Under the pieces are notes generated by a model, which worked only from the letters and a program-made list of their open reading frames with translations, was not told the DNA's origin and searched no databases. Of a stretch of DNA of 32,500 nt, positions 30,099 through 32,500 are shown one piece after another. Made by a program: the position numbers and the translations under genes. The DNA comes from Trachelipus rathkii. Lineage: Eukaryota > Arthropoda > Malacostraca > Isopoda > Trachelipodidae. The stretch's first letter is position 1. Each line of letters begins with the position of its first letter. The stretch spans positions 55,001 to 87,500 of the forward strand of contig JABUQX010061764.1 of NCBI GenBank assembly GCA_015478945.1. Direction: 5' to 3'.

Positions 30099-30802
30099 AA
30101 TTATGCGTGAGTGACTTTTATCCATATCGATTGCATTTATTTTTAACATTTTATTTCATAAAGCAATAAATTTAATTACAACACCTATTTAAAATATTTA
30201 AAAAAAAAACGGGTCGGTTTTGTTGGTTTTTGTTATATCTAACCTTAAATAACTTTATTAACATTACTTAAACTATCACAACTTTAACATTAGTGTTAAA
30301 CTTATTTCACTTTTTCTACATTGTTTCAATTAAAAAAAAATCACAACTAAACATGCTGTATCATAAAGTAAAATACTAATAAATGTTAGAAAAAAACGTT
30401 CAATAACTATTTCACTAATATGCGCGCTTGCTCGTACTTGTTTCGTAACGTAAATTATGGAAAAAAATTTGAACTTCAGCTTCATGGGAACTGATAATTG
30501 ACAAGCCCCCAAAGATCTTCCAAATTCCAACGGAACGTTGGGCGACGCACACCACACACCATAGGCAAGGTCCAATTTAAAACGGCCGTACTATAATTCG
30601 AAGACTTGGGGGAAATATTGGAGCTTACCAGACTTTACCAGTAGAGTACATGTAAGATTGAGCATAGCTGTTAACTCTGGGGTCAGTAGATCTGGAAAGA
30701 GAAGGGATAAGACTGTGTAGAAAGATGATTCTTACGAGATGCCTTGACCAGTTAGTATCAAGATGAGGAAAGATTAAAAAAGAGGAGGGCCATTGAGAGA
30801 GC
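30099..30802. other. Gene-free stretch
   Basis: AT-rich at first, with an A9 run near 30201. Around 30440-30650 it is more balanced and carries a minus open frame (30330-30575) of 81 codons without recognisable domains. No gene called. Confidence 0.5.
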
Positions 30803-31012
30803 AGAGATCGGGAGAGAGTTTGTGAGATCGGGAGAGAGATTGGAGAGAGCTTGTGAGATCGGAAGAGATTGGAGAGAGTTGGTGAGGTTGGGAGAGAGAG
30901 AGTAAATGGAGAGGGAGGTGACACACAGAGAGGAGAGGTCAGAGAGGGAGAGGAGAGGATGAGACGAGAGAGAGAGAGAGAGAGGAGAGATGCAGAAGAG
31001 AGAGAGAGAGAT
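30803..31012 (+). repeat. GA-rich minisatellite grading into (GA)n
   Basis: Units beginning GAGATCGG occur at 30803, 30823 and 30854, with a diverged GAGGTTGG at 30883. The unit is about 29-31 bp (GAGATCGGGAGAGAGATTGGAGAGAGCTTGT-like, split as GAGATCGGGAGAGAGATTG + GAGAGAGCTTGT); the first copy is shortened to 20 bp. Downstream it becomes irregular GAGA and a near-pure (GA)n at 30965-31012. The purine-only strand gives shadow open frames of Arg/Glu on + and Ser/Leu on -. Confidence 0.8.
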
Positions 31013-31139
31013 CGTCATTTTATATGTTTAGACTATGTTTTTATGGCGATTCATGAAGATAATATATAATGTAAGAAATTGAATCATTTCCAAATCTACT
31101 TTCTCTGTTTAAGTGGTAAATTCGAAACTTCCTAAATGA

Positions 31140-31503
31140 CACGGTACGGGAGGTTATAAGCGACAGGACGATACATTTTAGGGTTGGGGGGTCTTCCCTT
31201 TTTCTGGGGGTATTCATATATGAACTTGTATGAGCCCCCACCTTACGCACCGTTTCCGGGCAAAAACCAGGCGAGCGCTCTAGTAGAATATACCCGACCC
31301 ATGTACACTAACCGAAGCAAACCAGAAATACAATACCAAGGCCAGTGTAAACCTGTGTGCACGTTGAATTTTGTTTTATACACCTTGCCAAATTTCTCGT
31401 CCGAGAGTTTAATGGTCACTAAGTCGAATTACATCCAGACCCATTGAACTCCGCCAGTCCTCCCTGGCTTATCATAGCATCGAACCCCGCGCACACCTAG
31501 GCC
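31140..31503. other. GC-richer unassigned block
   Basis: Balanced composition compared with the surroundings. An open frame at 31184-31447 (87 codons; GYSYMNLYEPPPYAPFPG near its start) was read and matches no family I know. At 31480-31492 the antisense reads GCGGGGTTCGATG, which resembles a tRNA B box but is imperfect. Possibly the interior of an unrecognised repeat. Confidence 0.35.
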
Positions 31504-31601
31504 CGGAATATGAATACTATGTGTGAGTCCACGATAAGTCGGCTAGGTCCATGTTGGTCTTTTGGGGGAGGATAATATGGATATCTGTGTGTGTGAGTCC
31601 A
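31504..31601. repeat. Two-copy direct repeat, spacing about 70 bp
   Basis: GTGTGAGTCCA at 31521-31531 recurs at 31591-31601. The preceding bases are also related (GGAATATGAATACTAT versus GATAATATGGATATCTGTGT), so about 27 bp is duplicated. This suggests a minisatellite with few copies inside the GC-richer block. Confidence 0.5.
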
Positions 31602-32030
31602 AGGAACTAACACCCACAGCTGACCCCACAGACCATACCCGCCCTCGCAGAGAACTCAACCCTCTCTAGATTTGGTGTTTGAAATTGGTAAGATACCTTT
31701 TTAATGAAAATCACTCTAATCCAGATTTCACAGTAACTCTAGAGGTTTATGTTTCGACAGCATTTGTCTATTGGAATTCTGGGGCATGCATATTTAACTC
31801 TGGAACCGGAACTTTAATAATATATATCTCTTCGGATAATCAGGAAGAGTCTTGGGGTACGCGCCAATACGGATTTCACGCCCACCAATTTCCAAAAAGG
31901 TGGTGTTTTCTGGTAAATGGAATCTAAACTCTCTGATCACCAGTGCGAACGCTGTGGAGCACGATCTCTATGGAATCGCTAACCTCTCATTCCTGCAGGA
32001 GTAAGGAAAGGTGTCTCCCTTTGATGTACC
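31602..32030. other. Unassigned balanced-composition block
   Basis: Continues the GC-richer block. An open frame at 31679-31927 (82 codons, DFTVTLEVYVSTAFVYWNSG near residues 17-36) has fairly balanced residues but no domain I recognise. Probably part of the same old repeat as its flanks. Confidence 0.3.
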
Positions 32031-32135
32031 ATCTACATATTCCCGTCCTACCATCCTGTAGTCTCTTGACATCTTGACATATAGCGGCAGTCACGGGGAA
32101 TTGAACATGGGTCATCATCAGACCTCAGGTGCAAT
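32031..32135 (-). mobile_element. tRNA-like (SINE-type) remnant with B box
   Basis: On the minus strand GTTCAATTCCCCGTGA (32091-32106 on +) matches the T-arm/box B of a tRNA (consensus GGTTCRANYCC, first G replaced). The bases before it on the minus strand (CCTGAGGTCTGATGATGACCCAT) are at suitable spacing for box A but fit it poorly. The following minus-strand sequence contains a tandem ATGTCAAG repeat (32064-32081). No foldable full tRNA is visible. I infer a tRNA-derived SINE fragment. Confidence 0.4.
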
Positions 32136-32139
32136 ATTA

Positions 32140-32340
32140 TAAATAAATATATATATATGAGTATATATTATTATAATCTATAAATGCTTTATAAAACTTT
32201 TTTTACCCATTTTATATATATTTCATTACTCTGTTCTTTTTCAATTTCTTCAACATATATAAATATATATATAATTATATATATATTATATATAATATAT
32301 ATATATCTCTATATATATATCTATTAATTATATATAATAT
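32140..32340. repeat. Imperfect (AT)n-rich tract
   Basis: Short (AT)n runs at 32146-32158, 32257-32304 and 32310-32340 broken by AATTA and CTCT. It flanks the tRNA-like remnant, as (AT)n does for the elements at the left end of the window. Confidence 0.8.
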
Positions 32341-32393
32341 TTACTCTATTAATTTGATTGGTTACATGAGTGAAGTATGGTTGGAGTGTGAGT

Positions 32394-32463
32394 AGAGAGA
32401 AGAGAGAGAGAGCGAGAGAGAGAGTACGAGAGAGAGATGAGAGAGAGGACGAGAGAGAGAGAG
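32394..32463. repeat. Degenerate (GA)n microsatellite
   Basis: Purine tract of GAGAGA runs interrupted by GCGAG, TACGAG, ATGAG and GACGAG, giving a rough 15-20 bp higher-order pattern ending each block in ACGAG. Confidence 0.85.
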
Positions 32464-32465
32464 CA

Positions 32466-32500
32466 TATTATACTAATAAATAATAATAAATAATAATATA
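32466..32500. repeat. (TAA)n/(TAAA)n at window end
   Basis: ATTATACTAATAAATAATAA continuing to the window edge. It is a TAA/TAAA simple repeat truncated by the window boundary. Confidence 0.8.

Overview
The window looks like non-genic nuclear DNA of an animal. It has no bacterial gene layout, no long open frame with balanced composition, very long simple-sequence repeats, and decayed retrotransposons. Dense long (AT)n, (TTA)n and (ATCT)n arrays beside RTE-like and Ty1/copia-like relics would suit a repeat-rich invertebrate such as a decapod crustacean. That is an inference from repeat style; a mollusc or another invertebrate is not excluded. I found no intact host protein gene, rRNA or intact tRNA. 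Most open frames here are either translated microsatellites or by-products of base composition (T-rich strands that lack A, so stop codons are rare).

Layout. 1-4850 is a microsatellite cluster: (ATCT)n, poly-T, (TTA)n and four long (AT)n arrays. Between the (AT)n arrays sit a short tRNA-promoter-bearing SINE-like unit (1700-1841) and a 5'-truncated, multiply broken non-LTR retrotransposon (1938-3722) with recognisable reverse transcriptase motifs and a conserved C-terminal block. It ends in an AAGT tail that runs straight into (AT)n.

4851-12900 is gene-free and pyrimidine-rich on the + strand, with a strongly G-poor core near 8120-9360. 12900-14760 changes character: it is GC-richer, strongly A-depleted and T/G-rich, with the hexamer GTGTCG recurring.

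About 15440-20584 is a heavily mutated Ty1/copia-type LTR retrotransposon on the + strand. Its order is (gag-like?), protease/GAG-pre-integrase, integrase, reverse transcriptase, RNase H, polypurine tract, 3' LTR. Every domain is broken by stops and frameshifts. A 5' LTR could not be identified with confidence.

20585-32500 holds no recognisable gene. It contains small inverted repeats, one unassigned minus-strand open frame (24410-24709), a degenerate ~26-bp minisatellite (28441-28835), a ~30-bp GA-rich minisatellite grading into (GA)n (30803-31012), a GC-richer block with a direct repeat and a minus-strand tRNA-like B box (31140-32130), and terminal (AT)n, (GA)n and (TAA)n tracts.

No genes act together here. 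The biology visible is mobile-element decay and simple-repeat expansion. I found no convincing new molecular system. The best leads are the SINE-like unit, the minisatellite at 28.4-28.8 kb, and the strand-asymmetric block at 12.9-14.8 kb.
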